Positions 1 to 5,848 of a DNA stretch of 5,859 nt are shown here, in pieces. Position 1 is the first letter of the stretch. Each line of letters opens with the position of its first letter. A program made the position numbers and the translations under genes. The notes beneath the pieces were generated by a model. It was given only the letters and a program-made list of their open reading frames with translations. It did no database searches and was not told the DNA's origin. The stretch is from Rhodanobacteraceae bacterium (GTDB taxonomy: Bacteria > Pseudomonadota > Gammaproteobacteria > Xanthomonadales > SZUA-5): NCBI GenBank assembly GCA_003233535.1, contig QIMA01000324.1, positions 1 through 5,859 of the forward strand, given 5' to 3'.

Positions 1-180
1 GGGATAACAAGTTGCGCATCGAGGAAACACGAAATCGGCACTCACCCGCTGAAGAAAACCCTGCGCGACGTCGAGCATCGTCCTACTCGGCAGCTGCTGA
101 CAAACAGAGTCCGCGCGATCGCGATCGTGCTCAAGCGGTCGCATCGCAAGCTGCTCGATGTTCGAGTTGAAAGGGCTTAG
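1..180 (+). CDS. possible C-terminal end of an unidentified gene (partial)
   Basis: This frame is open from the left edge for 59 codons and ends in TAG at 178-180. The peptide is strongly basic, with a stretch near RAIAIVLKRSHRKLLDVRV at its end, and I recognise no family. Its middle codons mostly end in G or C, as expected for coding DNA of this base composition. However, one minus-strand frame is also open across the same stretch, so chance cannot be excluded. It would run toward the small secreted-protein gene at 244-570, with the hairpin at 189-217 between the two. Low confidence. Confidence 0.22.
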   Translation, partial: GITSCASRKHEIGTHPLKKTLRDVEHRPTRQLLTNRVRAIAIVLKRSHRKLLDVRVERA

Positions 181-188
181 GCTCGTGC

Positions 189-217
189 AAAACGCCGACA
201 AGCCATGCTTGCCGGCG
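189..217 (-). terminator. Rho-independent terminator of the small secreted-protein gene
   Basis: Read on the minus strand, CGCCGGCAAGC pairs with GCTTGTCGGCG (positions 217-207 with 203-193) to give an 11-bp stem with one G-U pair and a 3-base loop, followed directly by TTTT at 192-189. It lies 27 bases after the TAG of the 244-570 gene. On the plus strand the G-U becomes an A-C mismatch and no T-run follows, so it should work mainly for the minus-strand transcript. The T-run is short. Confidence 0.68.
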
Positions 218-243
218 CTGGTTGCTGCTCTACTGCGTTTGCT

Positions 244-570
244 CTAGAAGCAAAACCAGGTGTTGGCGGTACTGCAAATGCAAGTACCCGGCTCAAAACC
301 CCAAGTGCAGTGGAAGATCGAGCTTGGGCCTGGAATGGCGCAATATTGCCCGACGACGTCGAAGCAATTAGTATAGAAACCGGTACCGGAGGCGACTTTG
401 AACCCAGCGCTGGGCTGAATCACCGCACCTTGCTCAGCGGTGATGTCCATCACAGCAAGAAGGGATTGCGGAAGTGGGTTTGCTTCGTCCGTCGCAACGA
501 CGGAAAACGCATTGGTGGAGAACAGAGTGAAGAAAACAGCTATCAACGCGGCTTTGATGAAATGACTCAT
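244..570 (-). CDS. small secreted cysteine-rich protein, unknown function
   Basis: This encodes 108 residues and I do not recognise the family. The N-terminus is a textbook Sec signal: a Lys at residue 6, a hydrophobic core at 7-18, and a likely cleavage after Ala-Phe-Ser (about residue 23). The mature part, about 85 residues, has a Pro/Ala/Gly-containing first half without cysteine. Its C-terminal half carries six cysteines at 69, 77, 88, 97, 99 and 107, spaced C-x7-C-x10-C-x8-C-x-C-x7-C, and it ends in Phe-Cys-Phe. An even number of cysteines in an exported protein suggests up to three disulfides (inference). The ATG is preceded by GAGGT four bases upstream. The gene has a promoter candidate at 613-641 and a terminator just after the stop, so it looks monocistronic. 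An overlapping plus-strand frame has no comparable support. It could be a peptide toxin or bacteriocin, an inhibitor or an envelope protein; nothing in the sequence decides. Confidence 0.72.
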   Translation of the reverse strand: MSHFIKAALIAVFFTLFSTNAFSVVATDEANPLPQSLLAVMDITAEQGAVIQPSAGFKVASGTGFYTNCFDVVGQYCAIPGPSSIFHCTWGFEPGTCICSTANTWFCF

Positions 571-590
571 GGTTACCTCGAGATTTAGAA

Positions 591-607
591 CGCAGCAAAT
601 GGCTGCG
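591..607 (-). promoter_or_regulatory. 6-bp perfect hairpin or operator in the small gene's leader
   Basis: On the minus strand CGCAGC, loop CATTT, then GCTGCG forms a perfect 6-bp inverted repeat. It ends about 20 bases before the ATG of the secreted-protein gene and just before its ribosome binding site. Depending on the exact transcription start it could be a 5' stabilising hairpin or a protein-binding site over the start point. Confidence 0.35.
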
Positions 608-612
608 ATATA

Positions 613-641
613 TAGTTACCATTAGTCACAAAATTACACAA
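613..641 (-). promoter_or_regulatory. sigma70-like promoter candidate for the small secreted-protein gene
   Basis: On the minus strand TTGTGT (641-636) is followed by a 17-base spacer and TAACTA (618-613). An overlapping TATATA at 614-609 is an alternative -10 with a poorer -35. The stretch is clearly more AT-rich than its surroundings and would give a leader of roughly 35 bases. Confidence 0.45.
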
Positions 642-826
642 GAGGCCCAGGTCTCAAAAATGCGGCAAGGGCGGGATCGCCGTCTCGACAGTCACGTCAT
701 CCCGCAGCGCGCACTCAAGCGCCAAACCCCGATCCAGGCGCTCAAACAATGGCAGCTGGGTGAACCCGAACTGTTTCGTAAAATGGGGCTATGGACAAAC
801 GGGACTCGACACTTAGGTTTCTGTGC

Positions 827-1483
827 TCAGAAACAGGGAATCGGTCGCGCTCCCAGCCGGGTGATAACCGCTAGCTGTCGCCACTGCTCGTCGGCTTCTG
901 GCAGTGGGTCGAAATCGATCCAGAACTGCTGCTGATTGTCGGCACGTTCGCCTAAGGAGGCGCGGAATCCCAGCGTTTCCACTTGCTGCAGGCGTCGTCT
1001 GGCGTTTTTCTGCTGTCGGAACAGGCCCAGTGATATGGTGTTCTCGAGATCACCCGCAGTGACCACGTAGTAGTCGCGCAGCCCGGCTGCGGATAGCTGG
1101 CGGGCGGCTCGCAGGGCCTGATCGCGGGTGTCGTAGGCCGGCAGGAAGACGCTGTAGCCGCGAACCACGCGGACATTCGTTTCGCGCACCTGCATCCGTG
1201 CCGATAGATTATTGAGCCGATCTGCCGTGGTACTCAGGTCACCATCGCTGCTGAGCGGGCCGGTGCTGTAGCAGATGCCAGAACCGGGATTGGCTTGCGC
1301 GCTTGCGGCGGCGGTTGCCGCTCGGCCCATCGCCTCTGCATCGCGCTCGGTGAGCAGCACTAGCGCCGGTACGCCCTCGTCGGTCGGAGTAAACGGCACA
1401 TCCGACGCATGCGGACGCAGCGCCCACCACGCGGCGGTCGCGATATTTGACGCCAGCAGCAGTAAAAAGAGCACCCGGGTCAA
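827..1483 (-). CDS. membrane-anchored SPOR-like domain protein
   Basis: This encodes 218 residues. A hydrophobic segment at about 4-20, followed by Trp-Trp-x-Leu-Arg-Pro, looks like a single uncleaved inner-membrane anchor with the rest in the periplasm. Residues 108-178 read like a diverged SPOR fold: RGYSVFLPAYDTRDQALRAA, then DYYVV, then NTISLGLF and a basic helix ending GFRASL. SPOR domains bind denuded peptidoglycan at the division site; that role is family knowledge and is not shown here. A SPOR protein after birA-coaX is an arrangement I recall from Xanthomonas and Pseudomonas relatives, which supports the call. The first start in this frame is TTG at 1483, just after a weak GAG; GTG at 1474 is the alternative, and no ATG lies upstream before a stop at 1514-1516. 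A nearby ATG at 1488 is in another frame. The C-terminal Pro-Ile-Pro-Cys-Phe is an intact end. Confidence 0.75.
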   Translation of the reverse strand: MTRVLFLLLLASNIATAAWWALRPHASDVPFTPTDEGVPALVLLTERDAEAMGRAATAAASAQANPGSGICYSTGPLSSDGDLSTTADRLNNLSARMQVRETNVRVVRGYSVFLPAYDTRDQALRAARQLSAAGLRDYYVVTAGDLENTISLGLFRQQKNARRRLQQVETLGFRASLGERADNQQQFWIDFDPLPEADEQWRQLAVITRLGARPIPCF

Positions 1484-1510
1484 GGCATGAGCTCGCGGTT
1501 CGGTGGGTGC

Positions 1511-1516
1511 ATTCTA
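1511..1516 (-). promoter_or_regulatory. -10 candidate (TAGAAT) before the SPOR-like gene
   Basis: TAGAAT on the minus strand matches the sigma70 -10 consensus at five of six positions. It would start transcription about 20 bases before the TTG start of the SPOR-like gene. No good -35 lies 16-18 bases upstream. The 238-base gap to coaX makes a separate promoter likely; I see no other convincing site in that gap. Confidence 0.3.
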
Positions 1517-1721
1517 GTGGGGTTGCCCGTCGGACTTCGGAAAGATTTGCGTGGAATTGGGAAACCGGCACATCGGCGCAGCGGGTATGTGTCTGCGCCA
1601 TCTTCACAGGGTAGCGAATCCGGGGTGGAATCTCAGCTCTAGTATCGTGTTTTACAACTCGCCGAGGATGTTCGGCAGGCTCACGGAGCGATCCTAAGCC
1701 AGCGCCTTGGCACGATTGGGT

Positions 1722-2471
1722 TTAGTCTGCGTTCTGCAGGCAACCGGCGTAACGGGCCAAGCCCTCTAAGACCAGCAGCGGCAACTCTTGCGCCTTGCTG
1801 AAACACGCAACAAGCGCTGGGGCGTCGCCGCCGGTGATCAGCAAGCGCGGCCGCAGCGTGCTGTGCTGGTCCATCCGTAAGGCGACGGCGCCGCATGCCG
1901 CGCCCAATATTCCGCATTCGATGGCGTTGGCCGTGGTCGCACCCAGTTGCTCAATCGCAACGGTTGGTGGCAGCGTTCTGGTACCCAAGGTGGCGGTTCC
2001 GCTACCTAGACAATGGCGCATCAAGCGCAGTCCGGGCGCGATGCTGCCGCCGCGATGCTGGCCGTCGGCGGCGAGCAGGTCGATGGTCAGCGCGGTGCCC
2101 GCATCCACAACGAGCAGTGCCTCGGACGGGTAGCGGCTGCGGGCGCCAAGCATGGCCAAGAATCGGTCTACGCCGAGGCGCTCCGGTTCTGCATAAGCAT
2201 TGCGTACGCCGCCCAGCTGCGTGGGGCTTAGGGCACGGACGAATTTCGCTAGGCAGATTTTCCTGATCGCATCCTGCAGCCGATTGGCCGCGTCGCCGGC
2301 GACGCTGGACAGCCAGATTTGGTCAACGCTGGCACGACCGATGGCATCCAGCAGCCGCTGGCATCGGCCACCGTCATGCGCCGCGTTCTGGGGGCCTTCC
2401 AAGGGCGCCGCAGCGTGTGCTTGCCAGGCCCATTTAGCGCGGGTATTTCCCAGGTCTATCAGCAACCGCAT
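1722..2471 (-). CDS. coaX: type III pantothenate kinase
   Basis: This encodes 249 residues, normal for CoaX, which phosphorylates pantothenate in the first step of coenzyme A synthesis in the cytoplasm. Visible motifs in order are: DLGNT at 6-10 (phosphate-binding loop of the ASKHA fold); NAYAEPERLGVDRFLA around 91-106, with the pantothenate-site Tyr93 and the presumed catalytic Asp102; VDAGTALTID at 122-131; GGSIAPGL at 141-148; GATTANAIECG at 177-187; and ITGGDA at 212-217. Nothing is missing. The ATG is preceded by GGAG ten bases upstream, a slightly long spacing. The gene lies downstream of birA, a pairing common in bacteria (some species fuse them), but a 120-base gap with a repeat separates the two, so it may have its own promoter. 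Confidence 0.93.
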   Translation of the reverse strand: MRLLIDLGNTRAKWAWQAHAAAPLEGPQNAAHDGGRCQRLLDAIGRASVDQIWLSSVAGDAANRLQDAIRKICLAKFVRALSPTQLGGVRNAYAEPERLGVDRFLAMLGARSRYPSEALLVVDAGTALTIDLLAADGQHRGGSIAPGLRLMRHCLGSGTATLGTRTLPPTVAIEQLGATTANAIECGILGAACGAVALRMDQHSTLRPRLLITGGDAPALVACFSKAQELPLLVLEGLARYAGCLQNAD

Positions 2472-2500
2472 GCGCAGCGAACTCCGTTGTGATCGCGCAT
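2470..2500 (-). promoter_or_regulatory. hairpin enclosing the coaX ribosome binding site
   Basis: On the minus strand ATGCGC (2500-2495) pairs perfectly with GCGCAT (2475-2470). The 19-base loop contains the GGAG, and the first two bases of the coaX start codon sit in the stem. Such a structure could damp translation initiation. A stem this short can occur by chance. Confidence 0.25.
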
Positions 2501-2567
2501 CTTCGCACCGAATTAAACCTAGAAGCCTCAGTTGACCGCTTATCGAGTGCCTAGCGAGGGCGCGTGA

Positions 2568-2589
2568 AGTTTATGAAATATCCGGGCTA
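2568..2589 (-). repeat. 22-base dispersed repeat, copy B (between birA and coaX)
   Basis: On the minus strand it begins TAGCCCGGATATTTCAT and ends AAACT. It matches copy A at 5769-5790 at 21 of 22 bases, in the opposite orientation. It starts two bases after the birA stop codon. It is also enclosed by a perfect 6-base inverted repeat, CCTAGC at 2550-2555 and GCTAGG at 2586-2591. No T-run follows, so it is not a standard terminator. Confidence 0.7.
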
Positions 2590-2591
2590 GG

Positions 2592-3554
2592 TTAAAGCGC
2601 GCGTGCCGATGCTGGGCGAACTCGTTCAACTTCGCCAGCGTCGATCAACTGCAACCCCTGATCGGTGAGCAAGCGCAAGCGCCCGCCCGCATCTACCGAG
2701 TCAGCGACCCCGACTAGCGGACCCCCGTTGAGCGCTACGCGTAGAGTTTGCCCGTGCAGACTGTCCAGAGCGCGCCAGCGCGCCAGCCATTGCGCTGTGG
2801 CCCCATCCCCTAATGCGTCTACGGCATCGAGCATGCCGTGCAGCAGCTTAAGCAACAGGGCGTTGCGATCGGGTAGTCGTGCACAGTGCTCGCTCAGGTC
2901 GGTCACTTCACGGTCAATGCTGCTGCGTACCGATTGCGCAAGGCGCCAATTCAGACCGATGCCGATGTGCGCGATCATTGTGCTGCCGTGCATTTGCAGT
3001 TCCACCAGCACGCCGCCGAGCTTACGCGTGTCGATCACGATGTCGTTGGGCCATTTCAGTTTCGCCGGCAGCGCCAAAGCGCGCAGTTGCTCGGCTACCG
3101 CCACACCTAACAGTAACGGCAGGGTGGGCAAATGATCGGGAGCCGCACGCAACTCCGCCGCCAGGCCGATGTAGTAGTTGCCGCTTAATGGCGATTGCCA
3201 GCGCCGGTCGTGGCGACCACGGCCAGACCACTGCCATTCGCTGAGCAAAAAGTGCGGCAGCGCGCCGCGATAGGAATGCAGTGCATTCATGGTTGAGGGG
3301 CAGCCCCAGCGCAGTTCCGCGCAGGCTCGACCCTTCAGGCCTTGAGTAAGGCGCGACAGCAGCAGTGGTTCAGGTGGTGCGGAAAAATCGACGCCGGCAC
3401 GCAGCAGATCGCGCTGTGCACGTCGCCGCACTAAGACCCGTTTGGGTCCGGTGCTGTTGGCCCCGGAGAGTTCTGCGAGCAGCGAGCGCGCAGCGTTGTG
3501 TCGTCGAATCTCAGCCACTAGGGCGACGGCGCGGCAGCAATCGAACCCGCTCAA
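2592..3554 (-). CDS. birA: biotin--[acetyl-CoA-carboxylase] ligase with degenerate N-terminal domain
   Basis: This encodes 320 residues. BirA activates biotin with ATP and transfers it to the carboxyl carrier protein of acetyl-CoA carboxylase. The catalytic domain is clear: SGRGRHDRRW at 110-119 (biotinyl-adenylate loop), LKWPND at 166-171 with the key Lys167, TRKLGGVLVEL at 176-186, and IGIGLNWRL at 197-205. A C-terminal SH3-like domain follows, ending in the expected DAGEVERV. Two things are odd. The region that should be a winged helix (about 24-60) is some 12-14 residues shorter than usual and shows no helix-turn-helix pattern. Motifs also depart from the family: the usual Asp-Ser-Thr-Asn reads Pro-Ser-Thr-Met-Asn at 86-90, and the Gly of GRGRxGR is Asp116. 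The TTG start at 3554 follows GAGAG at a good distance and overlaps plsY by 44 bases; GTG at 3518 (308 residues) is the alternative. Enzyme activity is likely but not certain. Confidence 0.86.
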   Translation of the reverse strand: MSGFDCCRAVALVAEIRRHNAARSLLAELSGANSTGPKRVLVRRRAQRDLLRAGVDFSAPPEPLLLSRLTQGLKGRACAELRWGCPSTMNALHSYRGALPHFLLSEWQWSGRGRHDRRWQSPLSGNYYIGLAAELRAAPDHLPTLPLLLGVAVAEQLRALALPAKLKWPNDIVIDTRKLGGVLVELQMHGSTMIAHIGIGLNWRLAQSVRSSIDREVTDLSEHCARLPDRNALLLKLLHGMLDAVDALGDGATAQWLARWRALDSLHGQTLRVALNGGPLVGVADSVDAGGRLRLLTDQGLQLIDAGEVERVRPASARAL

Positions 3555-3855
3555 AGCAGCTCTCGGTGCCTGCCCAAACCCGCTGCAGGTTGCCTCGATG
3601 CATCCACACCACCAGCGCTACAGCCAGCGTGCAAATCAGCAGCGGCAGGCCGCTGCCACCCGTGACCCAAAACAGCAAAGGCAGGCTGATCGCCGCGTAT
3701 ACCGTGGCCAGCCCGACGTAGCCGCTTAGAAGTAGCGTCGCCAGCCAAACGGCGACGGCCAGTCCGGTGACCTGCGGCAGCAGAGCCAGCAGGCTGCCTA
3801 GCAGATACGAGAGCAGCCACGAGAGCAGATGTGCGGTCACCGCGGCGCTACCCAT
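3511..3855 (-). pseudogene. plsY: glycerol-3-phosphate acyltransferase PlsY with internal in-frame deletion
   Basis: PlsY is an inner-membrane enzyme of about 200 residues that transfers an acyl group from acyl-phosphate to glycerol-3-phosphate. Here only 114 residues remain. The first membrane segment, ending SYLLGS at 16-21, is joined directly to LLALLPQVTG, which normally lies some 85-90 residues later. What follows is well preserved: SGYVGLATV at 44-52, two further hydrophobic segments, and the third active-site motif HRGNLQRVWAGTE at 86-98. Missing are the first motif (GSGN-x-G-x-TN type), the second motif (GGKG type with its upstream GH) and the membrane helices between them. Without these I expect no activity. 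The frame is open, with no stop or frameshift, so the loss is recent or the short protein is tolerated; an assembly error is also possible. The ATG at 3855 overlaps fak by 19 bases; GTG at 3840 would give a GTGA four-base overlap, typical of translational coupling. Neither has a strong ribosome binding site. Confidence 0.8.
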
Positions 3856-5672
3856 GACTGCAGCGCAACAACCACCGTTCCAGGTCCAGCGTGTGTGCCA
3901 ATCGCCGGCCCACATTCGGCGATCCATGCCGCTGATAGCTTGGGCAACTGTTCACGCAGCAGTTGCAGACAGCGTTCGGCGTCGTCGGCTGCATCGCAAT
4001 GGGAGATCATCGCGCGCACCGTGACGGCGTCTTGCCAGGGCCGCGCAACCCGCCGAACGAATTTGACCAGCGCGCTCTCGCTTGTGCCGAAATGCAGTCC
4101 AACGGGTTTGATTTTGCCGCCCTTTGTTTCGATTCGAATCCGTGCTCGCAGCGCCCTTGCGACAGGCACTGTCCACTGAGGCATGCGTCCGCCGCAGGCT
4201 CCATAGCTGAGATCTTCGATCAACGCGTAGGTGCGAGTGCGCTGCTGTATTTGCTTAACTGTGGTGATGATTCCGGCTTGGTCCAGGCCGCGCTGAGCCG
4301 CCTCGGCCGCGTACATCGTCAGCAGCGCCTGCCCGGACGAAACGGTAAGCGAGTCCAGCGCGACGATGCGACCGTCGAAGGGCTGTGCGGCCAAGTTCGC
4401 GGCCTGCCAAGTGCCCGACAGCTTGCTTGATATGTTGATGCTCACGACCCCGTCGTGGTGGTCATCAAGCAGTTCGAACTGGCGGCGAAAGTCGATCGCT
4501 GGGGGCTGCGAGGTGCGCGGCGTCTCGCCATTGCGCATGCGCGCGTACAGTTCGCTGGGCCGCATCGTGATCATGTCTAGGTAGTCTTCGTCGCCGAAAC
4601 CGACGCGAACCGGAACCACCAGGATGCCTAGACGCTGGTATTCAGACTCCGGCAGGTCGGCCGCAGAATCGGTCACGATCGCCACTTTAGTGAGTCGTTG
4701 ACGGGCGCGCTGCTGAGCACGCATATCGTCGGCTTTGCGTGCCTCCACCCGACCCATCGGCATGAGCGCGTCAAAAAGTTCGCCAGGCTGGTTCAGGTGC
4801 GCGTGCAGGCGCACCTTGTTGCCGCCGCCAACCACGACTAGGGAATCTAAGGCGATGCCCTGCAGCGCATTTCTGACCGCCCCTGGTTCAAGATCTGCGC
4901 CCTCGAGCACGCACTCGGTGCAGTATCGATAGGCGCTTTCGGCGTGTCCCTCAGGCAGCGGCGCTTGCCGCTCTTGCCTATCACTGTGATCAACTTGGGC
5001 CAGTGCATGGCGACCATTGACGATGTAGTCGTCGATACCTTCGAGGAAATCAACGAAGCCTTGGGCACCGGCGTCAACCACGCCGGCTCGGCGTAGAACG
5101 GCCAATTGATCAGGCGTATGCGCCAGCGATTTCTTGGCTGCGGTTAGCGATTCGGAGAGCAGCGTGCGCAGATCGCGGTCACCGCGGTCTACCAACAGCT
5201 GCAGTGATTCGGCGTAGTCGGTGATGACGCTGAGTACGGTGCCTTCGCGCGGTTCGGCGATCGCTGCACGAGCTTGAGCGGCAGCATGCCGCACGGCGCG
5301 AGCCAGCGCCTCCGCGCCCAGATCGGCCTGGTGCCGGCAGGCCTCAGCCAGGCCGTGAAAGAACTGCGCAACGATCGCGCCGGAGTTGCCGCGGGCGCCG
5401 TCTAACGTCACCTGCGCAGCCACCGCCAACACGGCACCGCTATCGGCTACGCGCAGTGGTCCAATGCCGGCAATCAGAGCCTCCATGGTAAAGGCGAGAT
5501 TGGTGCCGGTATCGCCATCGGCGACCGGGAAGACGTTGATCCGGTTTAGGTGTTCCCGCGCTGCACGGACTTTGTGTGCGCCAGCTAGCAGCGCGCGGCG
5601 CAGTGCCCAACCGCTCACTGCGGCCAGAGGCGCCGGCGAGGTGTCTGACTCGGTTTGTGGCGGAGTTGGCAT
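3837..5672 (-). CDS. fused fatty acid kinase: DAK2 (FakA-like) plus DegV (FakB-like) protein
   Basis: This encodes 611 residues. In Firmicutes, FakA phosphorylates a fatty acid carried by the DegV-fold protein FakB, giving the acyl-phosphate used by PlsY; here both are one chain. Residues 20-215 form the DAK2 kinase: NVFPVADGDTGTN at 46-58 (Mg/ATP-binding Asp52 and Asp54), GARGNSG at 92-98, GTVLSVI at 144-150 and VDAGAQGF at 199-206. Residues 245-320 match the middle FakA domain (YCTECVLEG, LVVVGGGNKVRLHAHL, ARKADDMRAQQ). Residues 328-606 form DegV: TDSAADLP at 334-341, TSQPP at 387-391, SSKLSGT at 415-421, LDSLTVSSGQALL at 439-451, GGRMP at 494-498, and IGTHAGPG at 591-598 with the expected lipid-site His594. 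The long C-terminal part of stand-alone FakA is absent, which I recall as usual for these fusions. The ATG at 5672 gives a normal N-terminus; no clear ribosome binding site precedes it. Its stop overlaps plsY, fitting a shared lipid pathway. Substrate preference cannot be read from sequence. Confidence 0.88.
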   Translation of the reverse strand: MPTPPQTESDTSPAPLAAVSGWALRRALLAGAHKVRAAREHLNRINVFPVADGDTGTNLAFTMEALIAGIGPLRVADSGAVLAVAAQVTLDGARGNSGAIVAQFFHGLAEACRHQADLGAEALARAVRHAAAQARAAIAEPREGTVLSVITDYAESLQLLVDRGDRDLRTLLSESLTAAKKSLAHTPDQLAVLRRAGVVDAGAQGFVDFLEGIDDYIVNGRHALAQVDHSDRQERQAPLPEGHAESAYRYCTECVLEGADLEPGAVRNALQGIALDSLVVVGGGNKVRLHAHLNQPGELFDALMPMGRVEARKADDMRAQQRARQRLTKVAIVTDSAADLPESEYQRLGILVVPVRVGFGDEDYLDMITMRPSELYARMRNGETPRTSQPPAIDFRRQFELLDDHHDGVVSINISSKLSGTWQAANLAAQPFDGRIVALDSLTVSSGQALLTMYAAEAAQRGLDQAGIITTVKQIQQRTRTYALIEDLSYGACGGRMPQWTVPVARALRARIRIETKGGKIKPVGLHFGTSESALVKFVRRVARPWQDAVTVRAMISHCDAADDAERCLQLLREQLPKLSAAWIAECGPAIGTHAGPGTVVVALQSWVAPR

Positions 5673-5702
5673 GGTTAAACCGTGACCGGTCAGGATGCGA
5701 CG

Positions 5703-5708
5703 AGTGTA
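5703..5708 (-). promoter_or_regulatory. -10 candidate (TACACT) for the fak-plsY-birA operon
   Basis: TACACT on the minus strand lies about 30 bases before the fak ATG. It would place the transcript start near 5697. No convincing -35 is found at the usual distance. The operon promoter must be near here if the right edge carries a divergent gene. Confidence 0.25.
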
Positions 5709-5768
5709 AGCCAGCGGCGCCGTCTGCCCTGCTGTTGTGCTACATCATTACAACCACAGTGCCGATTT

Positions 5769-5790
5769 TAGCCCGGATATTTCATGAACT
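5769..5790 (+). repeat. 22-base dispersed repeat, copy A (upstream of the fak gene)
   Basis: It begins TAGCCCGGATATTTCAT and ends GAACT, and matches copy B (2568-2589, minus strand) at 21 of 22 bases. The match stops sharply at TAGCCC on one side and fades after AACT on the other. The two copies are inverted with respect to each other, with TAGCCC facing inward, and they bracket the fak-plsY-birA block. The element type is unknown to me; a short intergenic repeat or a leftover end of a mobile element are the options. Confidence 0.7.
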
Positions 5791-5791
5791 C

Positions 5792-5806
5792 GCGCGATGA
5801 TCGCGC
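5792..5806. promoter_or_regulatory. 15-base perfect palindrome, possible operator
   Basis: GCGCGAT, a central G, then ATCGCGC form a perfect inverted repeat. It sits directly beside repeat copy A and 42 bases before the possible GTG start at the right edge. Its tight symmetry resembles a dimeric regulator's binding site more than a terminator, as no T-run follows on either strand. No regulator is visible in the window. Confidence 0.35.
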
Positions 5807-5848
5807 AGGACATTGATTGCCCAGTGGTTTTTTCGAAGGAGCGGTGTA

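Noticed and set aside
112..130. GCGATCGC-rich stretch, as in cyanobacterial HIP1 sites.
   Set aside because: It is a single occurrence and nothing else suggests a cyanobacterium.
205..588. A 127-residue plus-strand open frame opposite the small secreted-protein gene.
   Set aside because: It has no ribosome binding site or recognisable domain, and begins inside the terminator hairpin. The minus-strand frame has a signal peptide, Shine-Dalgarno, promoter candidate and terminator.
660..826. Spacer between the SPOR-like gene and the small gene; a GCGGGAT/ATCCCGC inverted repeat at about 671-705 might be a terminator.
   Set aside because: The stem is only 7 bp around a 21-base loop and the T-run on the minus strand comes 10 bases too late. 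No tRNA-like arms or convincing coding frame were found here.
1484..1721. A minus-strand frame (1239-1607) covering the coaX to SPOR gap, and a short peptide ending LPNILGEL before TAA near 1650.
   Set aside because: The long frame overlaps the SPOR-like gene out of frame with no ribosome binding site. The short peptide is about ten codons after a stop and shows no start signal of its own.
4129..4142. GATTCGAATC-like string resembling a tRNA T-arm.
   Set aside because: It lies inside the well-supported DegV domain, in frame, and no acceptor, D or anticodon arms surround it.
2592..5672. The block between the inverted repeats as a composite transposon.
   Set aside because: There is no transposase and no clear target duplication, and the gene order matches the conserved housekeeping arrangement that continues outside the repeats into coaX.
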